DNA of 64,000 nt from Streptomyces sp. NBC_01231 (GTDB taxonomy: Bacteria; Actinomycetota; Actinomycetes; Streptomycetales; Streptomycetaceae). The notes beneath the pieces were generated by a model. The model was not told the DNA's origin and did no database searches. It saw only the letters and a list, made by a program, of their open reading frames with translations. A program made the position numbers and the translations under genes. The DNA is taken from NCBI GenBank assembly GCA_035999765.1, contig CP108521.1, positions 7,192,001 to 7,256,000 on the forward strand, read 5' to 3'. Below are positions 1-8,670 of this stretch, piece by piece (position 1 is the first letter of the stretch; every line of letters begins with the position of its first letter).

Positions 1-126
1 GCTGACGCCTGGGTGTGGGACATGTACCGGCCGGCGCGCTTCGTGAAGCAGGTCCGTGTCCTCACGTTCAAGGACGTGAACATTGAGGAACTGAACAAGA
101 GCGATCTGGAGCTGCCGGGCGGGTGA
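1..126 (+). CDS. DUF2469-family protein, C-terminal part only
   Basis: Only the last 41 codons are in the window, ending at TGA 124-126. The tail contains RFVKQVRVLTFKDVNIEE and ends ELPGG. This resembles, from memory, the C-terminus of the short actinobacterial DUF2469 proteins, which lie immediately upstream of yraN-yifB-dprA in Streptomyces and mycobacteria; the position here agrees. Function is unknown. The start lies outside the window, so length and domain content cannot be judged. Confidence 0.75.
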   Translation, partial: ADAWVWDMYRPARFVKQVRVLTFKDVNIEELNKSDLELPGG

Positions 127-233
127 TCGTCCCCCGTGGGGGTGGTGACGTTTTCCACAACCGGTGAGTAACCCACCAAGATCAACTCGCCGGGTCCGTG
201 TGCGTGACGGTTGGTGCCGGAGGTGGTGCCGAC

Positions 234-626
234 ATGAACACGCATCAGGCACGCGGTAACACGCATCAGGCACGCAGTGCACTCGGCAGGTACGGCGAGA
301 CGCTGGCCGCGCGGCTGCTGGTGGCGGCCGGGATGACGGTCCTGCAGCGCAACTGGCGCTGCGGCAGGACCGGCGAGATCGACATCGTGGCGCGGGACGG
401 CGACGTCCTGGTCGTCTGCGAGGTCAAGACGCGGCGGGCAGGGCTCTTCGAGCATCCGATGTCCGCGGTGACACCCGACAAGGCGGAGCGGCTGCGCGGC
501 CTCGCGGAACGCTGGATCCACGCCCACGGAGGAGCGCCGCCCGGAGGCGTCCGTATCGACCTGGTGGGCGTCGTCCTGCCCAGCCGTGGCGCACCCGTCG
601 TCGAGCACGTCCGGGGGGTGGCCTGA
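234..626 (+). CDS. YraN/UPF0102 family endonuclease-like protein
   Basis: A 130-residue protein of the YraN (UPF0102) family, which has a restriction-endonuclease-like fold. The conserved core is visible: GRYGE near the N-terminus, then [21 protein letters not shown], containing the D...ExK-type nuclease signature. The cellular role is not established; in many bacteria the gene neighbours DNA-processing genes, as here. I chose ATG 234 over the in-frame GTG at 198 because GGAGGTGG at 219-226 sits 7 nt upstream. Codons 2-14 contain a 21-nt tandem duplication, giving a repeated THQAR. The stop is 1 nt before yifB, so the genes are probably one transcript. Confidence 0.85.
   Translation: MNTHQARGNTHQARSALGRYGETLAARLLVAAGMTVLQRNWRCGRTGEIDIVARDGDVLVVCEVKTRRAGLFEHPMSAVTPDKAERLRGLAERWIHAHGGAPPGGVRIDLVGVVLPSRGAPVVEHVRGVA
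237..275 (+). repeat. 21-nt tandem duplication at the 5' end of yraN
   Basis: The 18-mer AACACGCATCAGGCACGC occurs at 237-254 and again at 258-275 (period 21 nt). The duplication keeps the reading frame and adds seven residues to the YraN N-terminus. It looks like a recent slippage event. Confidence 0.9.
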
Positions 627-627
627 G

Positions 628-2253
628 ATGGGGTTCGCGCGGACGTGCTCGGTGGCGCTGGTGGGCGTCGAGGGCGTGGTGGTCGAGGTCCAGGCCGACC
701 TCGAACCGGGAGTCGCCGCGTTCACGCTGGTGGGACTGCCGGACAAGAGCCTGACCGAGAGCCGGGACCGGGTCCGGGCCGCCGTGGTGAATTCCGGCGG
801 CGAATGGCCGCAGAAGAAACTGACGGTGGGTCTCAGCCCCGCATCGGTACCGAAGGCGGGGTCCGGGTTCGATCTCGCTGTGGCCTGTGCCGTTCTCGGC
901 GCCGCCGAGCGGATCGATCCGCGGGTGCTCGCCGACATCGTGATGATCGGCGAGCTGGGACTCGACGGACGGGTGCGTCCGGTCCGGGGCATCCTCCCGG
1001 CGGTGCTGGCCGCGGCCGACGCCGGCTACGAGCAGGTCGTCGTGCCCGAGTGCGCCGCCGCCGAGGCGGCCCTGGTGCCGGGCGTTTCCGTACTCGGGGT
1101 GCGCAGTCTGCGGCAGCTGATCGCGGTCCTCGCGGACGAGCCCGTGCCCGAGGAGGAACCGGACGAGACCGGCCGCCCGGACCCGCTGCTCGCCGGACTG
1201 CGGATGCCGGGCACCGGTGCGGCCACGGGCATGCACAGCATGGGTGCCGCCCAGCTCGACCACGGCCACGACCTCGCCGACGTGGTGGGCCAGATGTCGG
1301 CGCGTACGGCGGCGGAGGTCGCCGCGACGGGCGGACACCACCTGTTCCTGTCGGGTCCGCCCGGGGCCGGCAAGACGATGCTCGCGGAGCGGCTTCCCGC
1401 GGTCCTGCCCCCGCTCAGCCGGGAGGAGTCGTTGGAGGTCACGGCGGTGCATTCGGTGGCGGGGCTGCTGCCTCCGGGCAAGCCCCTGGTCGATGTCGCC
1501 CCCTACTGCGCCCCGCACCACTCGGCCACGATGCAGGCGCTGGTCGGCGGCGGTCAGGGTGTCGCGCGGCCCGGAGCGGTCTCGCTCTCTCACCGCGGTG
1601 TCCTGTTCTTGGATGAGACGCCCGAATTCAACAGCCAGGCCCTGGACGCCTTGCGCCAGCCACTGGAGGCGGGGCACGTGGTGATCGCGCGCAGTGCGGG
1701 GGTGGTGCGTTTCCCGGCGAAGTTCCTGATGGTGCTCGCGGCCAACCCCTGCCCGTGCGGACGCTTCTCCCGGACGGACGACATGTGCGAGTGCCCGCCC
1801 TCGGCGATCCGGCGTTACCAGGCCCGTCTCTCGGGCCCGCTGCTCGACCGGGTCGACCTCCGTGTCGAGGTGGACCGTGTCACCCGCGCCGAGCTGACGG
1901 GGCGCGGCGCCCGTGGGGAGTCGACGGCGACCGTGGCCGACCGTGTCCGGGGGGCCAGAGCGCGGGCACAGGCCCGACTGGCCGACACTCCCTGGCGCAC
2001 CAACAGCGAGGTGCCCGGGCGTGAGCTGCGCGGCCGCTGGTACGCCGCGTCCGGAGCGATGGACGAGGCGGAGCGGAACCTGGAGCGGGGTGTGCTGACC
2101 GCGCGCGGGCTCGACCGGGTCCTGCGGGTGGCCTGGACCGTCGCGGACCTGGTGGGACACGACAGGCCCGACGCGACGGACGTCGCCCTGGCCCTGCAAC
2201 TGCGTACCGGCGTGCCACGCGGCGTGCCCATGGCCATCGGGGCACTGACATGA
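628..2253 (+). CDS. yifB: YifB/ComM family Mg chelatase-like AAA+ ATPase
   Basis: A 541-residue protein of the YifB/ComM family. It has an N-terminal Lon-S5-like domain (about residues 1-170) and a Mg-chelatase-type AAA+ module with Walker A GPPGAGKTM (about residues 243-251), Walker B VLFLDETPEF, and a Cys-rich ANPCPCG...CECPP segment followed by GPLLDRVDLRVEV. A C-terminal Mg-chelatase domain follows. ComM in naturally competent bacteria is a hexameric branch-migration helicase; in Streptomyces the role is inferred only. ATG 628 follows the yraN stop by 1 nt, with a G-rich stretch at 613-620 as ribosome-binding site. The 3' end overlaps dprA by 4 nt. Confidence 0.93.
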   Translation: MGFARTCSVALVGVEGVVVEVQADLEPGVAAFTLVGLPDKSLTESRDRVRAAVVNSGGEWPQKKLTVGLSPASVPKAGSGFDLAVACAVLGAAERIDPRVLADIVMIGELGLDGRVRPVRGILPAVLAAADAGYEQVVVPECAAAEAALVPGVSVLGVRSLRQLIAVLADEPVPEEEPDETGRPDPLLAGLRMPGTGAATGMHSMGAAQLDHGHDLADVVGQMSARTAAEVAATGGHHLFLSGPPGAGKTMLAERLPAVLPPLSREESLEVTAVHSVAGLLPPGKPLVDVAPYCAPHHSATMQALVGGGQGVARPGAVSLSHRGVLFLDETPEFNSQALDALRQPLEAGHVVIARSAGVVRFPAKFLMVLAANPCPCGRFSRTDDMCECPPSAIRRYQARLSGPLLDRVDLRVEVDRVTRAELTGRGARGESTATVADRVRGARARAQARLADTPWRTNSEVPGRELRGRWYAASGAMDEAERNLERGVLTARGLDRVLRVAWTVADLVGHDRPDATDVALALQLRTGVPRGVPMAIGALT

Positions 2254-3410
2254 GCGTCGAAGAGGATCCGGGCGAGGGACTGCTCGACCGCGTGTTCCTC
2301 ACCCGTGTCATCGAGCCCGGAGACGAGATCGCCGGACGGTGGGTGCGGGAGTTCGGGGTGGAAAGGGTGGCGAGAAGGCTGAGGGAGGGTGAGGAGGCAC
2401 TGCCCGGCGTGAGTGACAAGCGATGGGCCGGGCTGCTGGCCAGGGCCGGTCGGGCCGAACCCGGGCAGGACCTCGCCGCCGCTCGGGCATGCGGGGTGCG
2501 GTTCATCGGCCCGGGTCACACCGAGTGGCCCGGACAGCTCGACGATCTGGGGGACGCGCGGCCCCTCGGGCTGTGGGTGCGCGGGCTGCCCCACCTCAGG
2601 ATGTGGGCGCTCAGATCGGTGGCCGTGGTCGGTGCCCGCGCCTGCACCGAGTACGGCGCCCACATGGCCGCCACGCTCGCGGCCGGCCTCGCCGAGCGCG
2701 GCTGGGTCGTGGTGTCGGGCGGGGCCTACGGAGTCGATGGCGCCGCCCACCGCGGTGCCCTGGGTGCCGGCGGCGCCACCGTCGCCGTGCTGGCCTGCGG
2801 GGTCGACCGGCCCTATCCGCGCGGACATGCCCAGTTGATCACCAGGATCGCGGAACAGGGGCTGGTGGTGGGGGAGTTGCCGCCCGGGGAGCATCCGACG
2901 CCGAGCAGGTTCGTGCTGCGTAACCGGGTGATCGCCGCGCTCACCCGGGGCACGGTGGTCGTCGAGGCGGCCTATCGGAGCGGTTCCCTGGTCACGGCAC
3001 GGGCGGCACAGCGGTTGGGCCGGTACACCATGGGGGTGCCGGGGCCGGCCACCAGCGGACTTTCCGCAGGGGTGCACGAGCTCCTGCGACAGGACGCGGT
3101 ACTGGTCACCGATGCCGCGGAAGTCGTCGAACTGGTCGGTGACATGGGGGAGCTGGCCCCGGACCGGCGCGGGCCGGTGCTGCCGCGTGACCTCCTCGAC
3201 GCCGCCGCCCGGAGAGTCCTGGCCGCGCTGCCGGGACGCGGCGCGGCGACGGTCGACGAGATCGCACGCGGCGCGCAGACCACCCCGGACGACGCGATCG
3301 CGAGACTGTACGAACTGCGAGCACTGGGTTACGTCGAACGACATGGCGACGGCTGGAAGTTGACACACCAGTCGATGATCTCCGTACGCGGTGGTCGACA
3401 TGGGTGCTGA
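2250..3410 (+). CDS. dprA: DNA-processing protein DprA/Smf
   Basis: A 386-residue DprA homologue, which in competent bacteria binds single-stranded DNA and loads RecA. A Rossmann-like Smf domain spans about residues 120-295, beginning VAVVGARACTEYG, then VVSGGAYGVDGAAHRGAL, and later FVLRNRVIAALTRGTVVVEA, all characteristic. A DprA winged-helix tail is visible around residues 315-375. ATG 2250 overlaps the yifB stop (ATGA), so translation is probably coupled and yraN-yifB-dprA form one operon. Natural competence is not generally described in Streptomyces, so the physiological role here is open. Confidence 0.93.
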   Translation: MSVEEDPGEGLLDRVFLTRVIEPGDEIAGRWVREFGVERVARRLREGEEALPGVSDKRWAGLLARAGRAEPGQDLAAARACGVRFIGPGHTEWPGQLDDLGDARPLGLWVRGLPHLRMWALRSVAVVGARACTEYGAHMAATLAAGLAERGWVVVSGGAYGVDGAAHRGALGAGGATVAVLACGVDRPYPRGHAQLITRIAEQGLVVGELPPGEHPTPSRFVLRNRVIAALTRGTVVVEAAYRSGSLVTARAAQRLGRYTMGVPGPATSGLSAGVHELLRQDAVLVTDAAEVVELVGDMGELAPDRRGPVLPRDLLDAAARRVLAALPGRGAATVDEIARGAQTTPDDAIARLYELRALGYVERHGDGWKLTHQSMISVRGGRHGC

Positions 3411-3680
3411 CCGAGTGTGTTCGGCCGTCCGGGGGAACCCCGAAGCCCTTGCCGATTCCCGCAGTTGGCCCGATGTCGCCATCACGCAGAGCGATCGAAA
3501 TGACGCGGTGGAGCGTCCGAGGAACGTATCTGCGCACGGTCCGGGCTATGTTCTTCGCGCACCGCGACACTTCAGTCACGCTACGCTCACCAGGATTCCG
3601 ACGCAGACAGGCAACTCGGCATCAGACCGACAGCTCACCCAGGCAGCACCACTTCACGGCAGAACGGTACAAGGCGACGA

Positions 3681-4523
3681 ATGCCCCAGCACACCTCCGG
3701 GTCCGACCGGGCGGCGATCCCCCCAGCCGCCCGCGAGGGTGGCAGCGTGCGGCCGCCCGCTCCCTCGACGCTCGACGAGCTGTGGCGGTCTTACAAGGCG
3801 ACGGGCGACGAGCGCTTACGCGAGCAGCTGATCCTGCACTACTCGCCGCTCGTGAAGTACGTGGCGGGGCGGGTGAGCGTAGGCCTGCCGCCCAACGTGG
3901 AACAGGCGGACTTCGTGTCCTCCGGAGTTTTCGGGCTGATCGACGCGATCGAGAAGTTCGACATCGACCGGGAGATCAAGTTCGAGACGTACGCGATCAC
4001 CCGGATCCGGGGCGCGATGATCGACGAGCTGCGGGCTCTGGACTGGATCCCGCGGTCGGTTCGGCAGAAGGCACGAAACGTCGAGCGGGCGTACGCGACG
4101 CTGGAGGCGCGGCTCAGGCGGACGCCGAGCGAGGGTGAAGTGGCCGCCGAGATGGGAATCGGCGTGGACGATCTCCACGCCGTCTTCAGCCAGTTGTCGC
4201 TCGCGAACGTGGTGGCCCTCGAGGAGTTGCTGCACGTCGGCGGCGAGGGCGGCGACCGGCTGAGCCTCATGGACACGCTGGAGGACACCGCCGCCGACAA
4301 CCCGGTCGAGGTGGCCGAGGACCGGGAGCTGCGGCGGTTCCTGGCGCGGGCGATCAACACCCTGCCCGAGCGGGAGAAGACCGTGGTGACGCTGTACTAC
4401 TACGAGGGACTCACGCTCGCGGAGATCGGGAACGTGCTGGGTGTGACCGAGAGCCGAGTGAGTCAGATCCACACCAAGTCCGTGCTTCAGTTGCGGGCGA
4501 AACTGGCCGGCTTTGGTCGTTGA
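3681..4523 (+). CDS. whiG: RNA polymerase sigma factor WhiG
   Basis: A 280-residue sigma factor of the FliA/WhiG group, which in Streptomyces commits aerial hyphae to sporulation. Region 2 is seen in [22 protein letters not shown]...[18 protein letters not shown], region 3 in the [18 protein letters not shown] stretch, and region 4 in [20 protein letters not shown]...[14 protein letters not shown]. The protein looks almost identical to S. coelicolor WhiG as I remember it, at full length. AAGGCGACGA just before ATG 3681 serves as a weak ribosome-binding site. About 270 nt of non-coding sequence separates it from dprA, so it probably has its own promoter. Partners known from the family are the anti-sigma RsiG and the targets whiH and whiI; none is in this window. 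Confidence 0.97.
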   Translation: MPQHTSGSDRAAIPPAAREGGSVRPPAPSTLDELWRSYKATGDERLREQLILHYSPLVKYVAGRVSVGLPPNVEQADFVSSGVFGLIDAIEKFDIDREIKFETYAITRIRGAMIDELRALDWIPRSVRQKARNVERAYATLEARLRRTPSEGEVAAEMGIGVDDLHAVFSQLSLANVVALEELLHVGGEGGDRLSLMDTLEDTAADNPVEVAEDRELRRFLARAINTLPEREKTVVTLYYYEGLTLAEIGNVLGVTESRVSQIHTKSVLQLRAKLAGFGR

Positions 4524-4583
4524 CCTGACCGAACGACTACCGGTCGGGGCGCGGACTCCCGTCGGGGGTGGTCCCTCCGTAAA

Positions 4584-5174
4584 GTGGTTCACGTGCCAAG
4601 GATTCGAGCGGCCTCCGTGGCCGAGCACCGGTCGATGCAGCGAGCCGCCCTGCTGGACGCGGCTCGTTCCCTGCTGTCCGAGGGCGGGACGGAGGCGCTG
4701 ACCTTCCCCGCTCTCGCCGAGCGGACGGGCCTCGCGCGCTCGTCCGTGTATGAGTACTTCCGGTCGCGGGCCGCCGTGGTCGAGGAACTGTGCGAGGTCG
4801 ACTTTCCCGTCTGGGCGGCGGAGGTGTCGGCGTCGATGTCCGCGGCCGACGGGCCGGAGGCCAAGGTGGAGGCGTATGTGCGCCGCCAGCTGGCGCTGGT
4901 CGGGGACCGGCGGCACCGGGCCGTGGTGGCGATCTCCGCGAGTGAGCTGGACGCGGGCGCCCGGGAGAAGATCCGGGCCTCGCACGGGGGGCTGGTCGCG
5001 ATGATCGTCGAGGCGCTGGCGGAGATGGGGCACGAGCAGCCCCGGATGGCCGCGATGTTGCTGCAGGGGGTCGTGGACGCGGCTGTGCGGCGGATCGAGC
5101 TGGGCGCCGCGGAGGAACCTGCGGTGATCACGGAGGCCGCGGTGGGGATGGCCTTGCGGGGGGTCCGGGGCTGA
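4584..5174 (+). CDS. TetR/AcrR family transcriptional regulator
   Basis: A 196-residue one-component repressor-type protein. The N-terminal helix-turn-helix (about residues 22-65) shows the TetR pattern: LLDAARSLLSEGGTEALTFPALAERTGLARSSVYEYF. The C-terminal ligand/dimer domain is unspecific, so neither ligand nor target can be named. GTG 4584 was taken as start; GTG 4593 is also possible. It follows whiG by 60 nt on the same strand and might be read from the whiG transcript. No divergent target gene is adjacent. Confidence 0.85.
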   Translation: MVHVPRIRAASVAEHRSMQRAALLDAARSLLSEGGTEALTFPALAERTGLARSSVYEYFRSRAAVVEELCEVDFPVWAAEVSASMSAADGPEAKVEAYVRRQLALVGDRRHRAVVAISASELDAGAREKIRASHGGLVAMIVEALAEMGHEQPRMAAMLLQGVVDAAVRRIELGAAEEPAVITEAAVGMALRGVRG

Positions 5175-5688
5175 CATCGCCCGCGGCGGGCCTGGGTGTG
5201 GATCTCGGGGTGTGGTGTGCGGCCCGGGGTGACAGGACCCGCGTTCTTTGGACCGGACCGCTTCGGCTGCACAACCGCCCGCAGCTGGACGAGCCTGACC
5301 TACTGGCCGTGCCGGGCGAATGAGGCTCGCGGCTGAGCGGCTGAGCGTCGGGTCCGGGTTACGTCGACGACTAAAGGTGCCGTCCGCAGCCGCATCGGCG
5401 ATCAGCGCCGGTACTTAAGCCGATGAGTGCCGACCACGGCCGTCAATGGGCGCCGGTGGCACAGCGGCCGATGCGCCTGCCCCGCCGGTGAGTCGACGAT
5501 GAACGCACCTGCCCGGCCGGTCTGCTGGCGGTCACCGCACCCACCCCGCCCGCAGGCGGCCACAACAGCCGTCCCGCTGGCCGTCGGCCGCCGGGACGGC
5601 GGCCCGCTGCGCCGGTCGGCGGCGAACGCACTCGCCTCGCCCGTCGGGGGCCGGTGCCCCCCGTTCGGCGATCGGCGCACCGGGCCCA
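5175..5688. other. Gene-free stretch between convergent TetR gene and M23 gene
   Basis: About 510 bp with no convincing gene. Open frames exist on both strands, but their translations are Arg/Pro-rich and lack family features, as expected for chance frames in GC-rich DNA. The sequence changes from G-rich on the plus strand (5180-5240) to C-rich (5500-5690). No clear terminator hairpin or repeat boundary was found by eye. Confidence 0.6.
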
Positions 5689-6309
5689 CTACGACGGCAC
5701 AGGCACGCCGATCACCGGCAGTAGGCGTGACGGGCCCCTGCTCAGGAGCCATGGGGGGAGCAGGGACAGCGGGTCCAGGTAGGTCTCGGCTCTTCGCAGG
5801 CCCCAGTGGACGCAAGGGGTCGTGCAGTGGGAGCCCGTCGGCTCCACCGTGCCCAGGACCGCGCCCGCGGCCACCTCCTCGCCCTTCTTCACCGACGCCC
5901 GGACCGGCTCGTACGTCGTCCGGAGCGGGGGATCGCCGGTCCCGGCCAGCTCCACCGAGACGACCCCCTTGCCCGCCACCCGCCCCGCGAAGAACACCCG
6001 GCCCGCAGCCACCGCCCGTACCGGAGTGCCGGGTGCGGCGGACAGGTCGACGCCTCGGTGGCCGCGACCGTACGCCGTAGCCGGAGGTTCCCAGCCACGC
6101 AGGACGGCCGGACGGTTGCCCACGGGCCAGGCGCGGCCGATGGCCGGTACCGACGTGTCCGTGGCCGTCGGGGCGAGGGTGACCGCACGGTCTCCGGGCA
6201 GGGCCGGGCAGGTCAGCAGGGTCGCCGTGAGCAGCGACAGCGACAACGGCAGTCCCAGAAACCACCGCCACGTTCCCGTCCATGTGCCCGCACTTCGTTT
6301 CGCTCTCAT
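5689..6309 (-). CDS. M23 family metallopeptidase-like protein (LytM domain)
   Basis: A 206-residue secreted or membrane-anchored protein with a hydrophobic N-terminal segment (about residues 15-35, [18 protein letters not shown]) followed by an M23/LytM domain. The first zinc-binding motif HxxxD is present (H84, D88 in [10 protein letters not shown]). The second region reads [13 protein letters not shown]: the usual HxH is C166-V-H168, so the first histidine, normally catalytic, is replaced. This C-x-H form is, as I recall, common in the actinobacterial members between whiG and rpsB. Activity on peptidoglycan is therefore uncertain. ATG 6309 was preferred over the upstream in-frame start at 6411 because it places the signal segment correctly. 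Confidence 0.85.
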   Translation of the reverse strand: MRAKRSAGTWTGTWRWFLGLPLSLSLLTATLLTCPALPGDRAVTLAPTATDTSVPAIGRAWPVGNRPAVLRGWEPPATAYGRGHRGVDLSAAPGTPVRAVAAGRVFFAGRVAGKGVVSVELAGTGDPPLRTTYEPVRASVKKGEEVAAGAVLGTVEPTGSHCTTPCVHWGLRRAETYLDPLSLLPPWLLSRGPSRLLPVIGVPVPS

Positions 6310-6454
6310 GCCCGAACTGTCTCGTATCCGCCCGGTTCGGGGCCGGGACCTGTGGACTACTCCCCGGTTGTGGACAGTGGCGTCACCCGGGGGGTCGCGG
6401 GTCCCGTACACTTCCTTTGGCGATCCGGGTCACCGGGTCGACTTCGCACGCCCC

Positions 6455-6482
6455 GACATCAAGCCGGTTTCCGGCCGGTGTC
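6455..6482 (+). promoter_or_regulatory. Hairpin in the rpsB leader, possible autoregulatory element
   Basis: GCCGG (6463-6467) pairs with CCGGC (6471-6475), and the flanking GACA (6455-6458) with TGTC (6479-6482), giving an interrupted stem about 100 nt before rpsB. A TACACT -10-like hexamer at 6407-6412 could start a leader RNA of roughly 165 nt. Ribosomal protein operons often have S2- or S4-binding leaders, but I do not recognise a described leader family. Confidence 0.3.
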
Positions 6483-6580
6483 AGCGCTCCTCGGTCCTTT
6501 GCGGCACGGCGCACGCGGGCGTCAGGCGCGGGAGCTATCCGGCACCCGCGGCACAACCGAGAAACACAAGGAGAACGGCC

Positions 6581-7549
6581 ATGGCCGTCGTCACGATGCG
6601 GGAGCTGCTGGAAAGCGGCGTCCACTTCGGTCACCAGACCCGTCGTTGGAACCCGAAGATGAAGCGGTTCATCTTCACGGAGCGCAACGGCATCTACATC
6701 ATCGACCTGCTCCAGTCGCTGTCGTACATCGACCGCGCCTACGAGTTCGTCAAGGAGACCGTCGCCCACGGCGGCACGGTCATGTTCGTCGGCACGAAGA
6801 AGCAGGCGCAGGAGGCCATCGCCGAGCAGGCCACCCGCGTCGGCATGCCCTTCGTCAACCAGCGCTGGCTGGGCGGCATGCTCACCAACTTCTCGACCGT
6901 CTACAAGCGTCTGCAGCGCCTCAAGGAGCTCGAGCAGATCGACTTCGAGGACGTCGCCGCGTCCGGTCTGACCAAGAAGGAGCTTCTCGTGCTCTCGCGC
7001 GAGAAGGCCAAGCTGGAGAAGACCCTCGGTGGTATCCGCGAGATGCAGAAGGTGCCCAGCGCCGTCTGGATCGTGGACACCAAGAAGGAGCACATCGCGG
7101 TCGGCGAGGCCCGGAAGCTCAACATCCCGGTCGTCGCCATCCTCGACACCAACTGCGACCCCGACGAGGTCGACTACAAGATCCCGGGCAACGACGACGC
7201 GATCCGCTCCGTCACGCTGCTCACCCGTGTGATCGCGGACGCGGTCGCCGAGGGCCTCATCTCCCGCTCCGGTGTCGCCACCGAGGGCAAGGGCGACAAG
7301 GCCGCGGGCGAGCCGCTGGCCGCGTGGGAGCGCGACCTGCTCGAGGGCGAGAAGAAGGCCGACGAGGCTGAGGCTCCGGCCGCCGCCGAGGCCGAGAAGC
7401 CGGCGGAGGCCGACAAGGCCGCCGAGGACGAGAAGGCCGCCGAGGACGAGAAGCCGGCCGAGGCCGCTGCGGAGGCTCCGGCCACCGAGGCCCCCGCCGC
7501 CGAGGCTCCCGCCACCGAGGCCCCCGCCGCGGACGCCGAGCAGGCCTGA
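6581..7549 (+). CDS. rpsB: 30S ribosomal protein S2
   Basis: A 322-residue S2 protein of the small ribosomal subunit. The family core is obvious: [24 protein letters not shown] at the start, then [28 protein letters not shown], and [25 protein letters not shown] 6581 follows AAGGAG at 6568-6573. From about residue 260 the protein carries a roughly 60-residue Ala/Glu/Lys/Pro tail made of near-repeats ([12 protein letters not shown]); this tail is beyond the usual S2 length but typical of Streptomyces. It is followed by tsf, the normal partner. Confidence 0.98.
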   Translation: MAVVTMRELLESGVHFGHQTRRWNPKMKRFIFTERNGIYIIDLLQSLSYIDRAYEFVKETVAHGGTVMFVGTKKQAQEAIAEQATRVGMPFVNQRWLGGMLTNFSTVYKRLQRLKELEQIDFEDVAASGLTKKELLVLSREKAKLEKTLGGIREMQKVPSAVWIVDTKKEHIAVGEARKLNIPVVAILDTNCDPDEVDYKIPGNDDAIRSVTLLTRVIADAVAEGLISRSGVATEGKGDKAAGEPLAAWERDLLEGEKKADEAEAPAAAEAEKPAEADKAAEDEKAAEDEKPAEAAAEAPATEAPAAEAPATEAPAADAEQA

Positions 7550-7571
7550 CCCCTCACCACCTTCGGGTTCT

Positions 7572-7603
7572 GGACGGCGGGGGCCCACAAGCCCCCGCCG
7601 TCC
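7572..7603 (+). terminator. Strong hairpin between rpsB and tsf
   Basis: GGACGGCGGGGGC (7572-7584) is perfectly complementary to GCCCCCGCCGTCC (7591-7603), with a 6-nt loop. There is no T-run. It lies 23 nt after rpsB and 42 nt before tsf, so it may attenuate read-through or stabilise the rpsB 3' end rather than terminate fully. Confidence 0.75.
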
Positions 7604-7644
7604 GGCACCGGTAGATCTTCAGACTTCGAGAGAGATTCCAGATC

Positions 7645-8481
7645 ATGGCGAACTACACCGCCGCCGACGTCAAGAAGCTCCGCGAGCTCACCGGCGCCGG
7701 CATGATGGACTGCAAGAAGGCGCTGGACGAGGCCGAAGGCAGCGTCGAGAAGGCCGTCGAGGCGCTCCGCATCAAGGGCCAGAAGGGCGTCGCCAAGCGC
7801 GAGGGCCGCTCCGCCGAGAACGGCGCGGTGGTCTCGATCATCGCCGACGACAACTCCTCCGGTGTCCTCGTCGAGCTGAAGTGCGAGACGGACTTCGTCG
7901 CCAAGGGTGAGAAGTTCCAGGCCGTCGCCACCGCGATCGCCGAGCACGTCGCCAAGTCCTCCCCGGCCGACCTGGAGGCGCTGCTCGCCTCCGAGATCGA
8001 GGCCGGCAAGACTGTCCAGGCGTTCGTGGACGAGGCCAACGCCAACCTTGGCGAGAAGATCGTCCTGGACCGCTTCGCGGTGTTCGCGGACGGCTTCGTG
8101 ACGGCGTACATGCACCGCACGATGCCCGACCTGCCCCCGCAGATCGGTGTCCTGGTCGAGCTCGACAAGCCCAACGCCGAGATCGCCAAGGGCGTCGCCC
8201 AGCACATCGCCGCCTTCGCGCCGAAGTACCTCTCCAAGGAGGACGTGCCGGCCGAGGTCGTCGAGTCGGAGCGTCGTGTCGCCGAGGAGACCACCCGCGC
8301 CGAGGGCAAGCCCGAGGCCGCGCTGCCGAAGATCGTCGAGGGTCGCCTCAACGGCTTCTTCAAGGACGCCACGCTGCTCGGCCAGCCGTACGCGCTCGAC
8401 AACAAGAAGTCCGTCCAGAAGGTCCTGGACGAGGCCGGTGTCACCCTGAAGCGCTTCACGCGCATCAAGGTCGGCATCTGA
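7645..8481 (+). CDS. tsf: Translation elongation factor Ts
   Basis: A 278-residue EF-Ts, the nucleotide exchange factor for EF-Tu. The N-terminal UBA-like domain has the hallmark [18 protein letters not shown]; the core has [12 protein letters not shown] after LVELKCETD; and the C-terminal half contains [17 protein letters not shown] and [20 protein letters not shown]. Length and motifs are complete. ATG 7645 is preceded by a purine-rich GAGAGAGA region. Expression is probably shared with rpsB but modulated by the intervening hairpin. Confidence 0.98.
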   Translation: MANYTAADVKKLRELTGAGMMDCKKALDEAEGSVEKAVEALRIKGQKGVAKREGRSAENGAVVSIIADDNSSGVLVELKCETDFVAKGEKFQAVATAIAEHVAKSSPADLEALLASEIEAGKTVQAFVDEANANLGEKIVLDRFAVFADGFVTAYMHRTMPDLPPQIGVLVELDKPNAEIAKGVAQHIAAFAPKYLSKEDVPAEVVESERRVAEETTRAEGKPEAALPKIVEGRLNGFFKDATLLGQPYALDNKKSVQKVLDEAGVTLKRFTRIKVGI

Positions 8482-8537
8482 GTCCGTACCGCGCTCGACG
8501 ATCGACCCCGATAGGGTCGTAGTAGTCGCCGCGTACG

Positions 8538-8561
8538 CCCCCACGCACGCGTGCGTGGGGG
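8538..8561. terminator. Perfect 24-nt palindrome after tsf, probable terminator
   Basis: CCCCCACGCACG at 8538-8549 is followed directly by its reverse complement CGTGCGTGGGGG at 8550-8561, with no loop bases. As RNA it would form a GC-rich stem with a small loop forced open. It lies between tsf and pyrH and most likely separates the two transcription units. Confidence 0.6.
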
Positions 8562-8670
8562 ACGACAGCAGATCTGACGAGGAGGCCATTGCCGCGCATG
8601 GGATGCGAACGACACCCCACCGGCAGTGGCCTTCTTCGCATGTGCACCACGTGAAAGAGGCGGGATCTCC

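Noticed and set aside
424..2199. Long open frame on the minus strand opposite yraN and yifB (591 codons)
   Set aside because: It is a shadow of yifB in GC-rich DNA: Arg/His/Gly-rich, no domain features, whereas the plus frame is a clear family member.
3391..3831. Open frames covering the gap between dprA and whiG
   Set aside because: Translations have no recognisable features and run into whiG in the wrong frame; the region is better read as the whiG promoter.
5402..6283. Minus-strand 293-codon frame between the TetR and M23 genes, ending GTHRLKYRR
   Set aside because: Considered as a transposase remnant, but the rest is Arg/Pro/Gly-rich shadow sequence overlapping the M23 gene in another frame; no inverted repeats were found.
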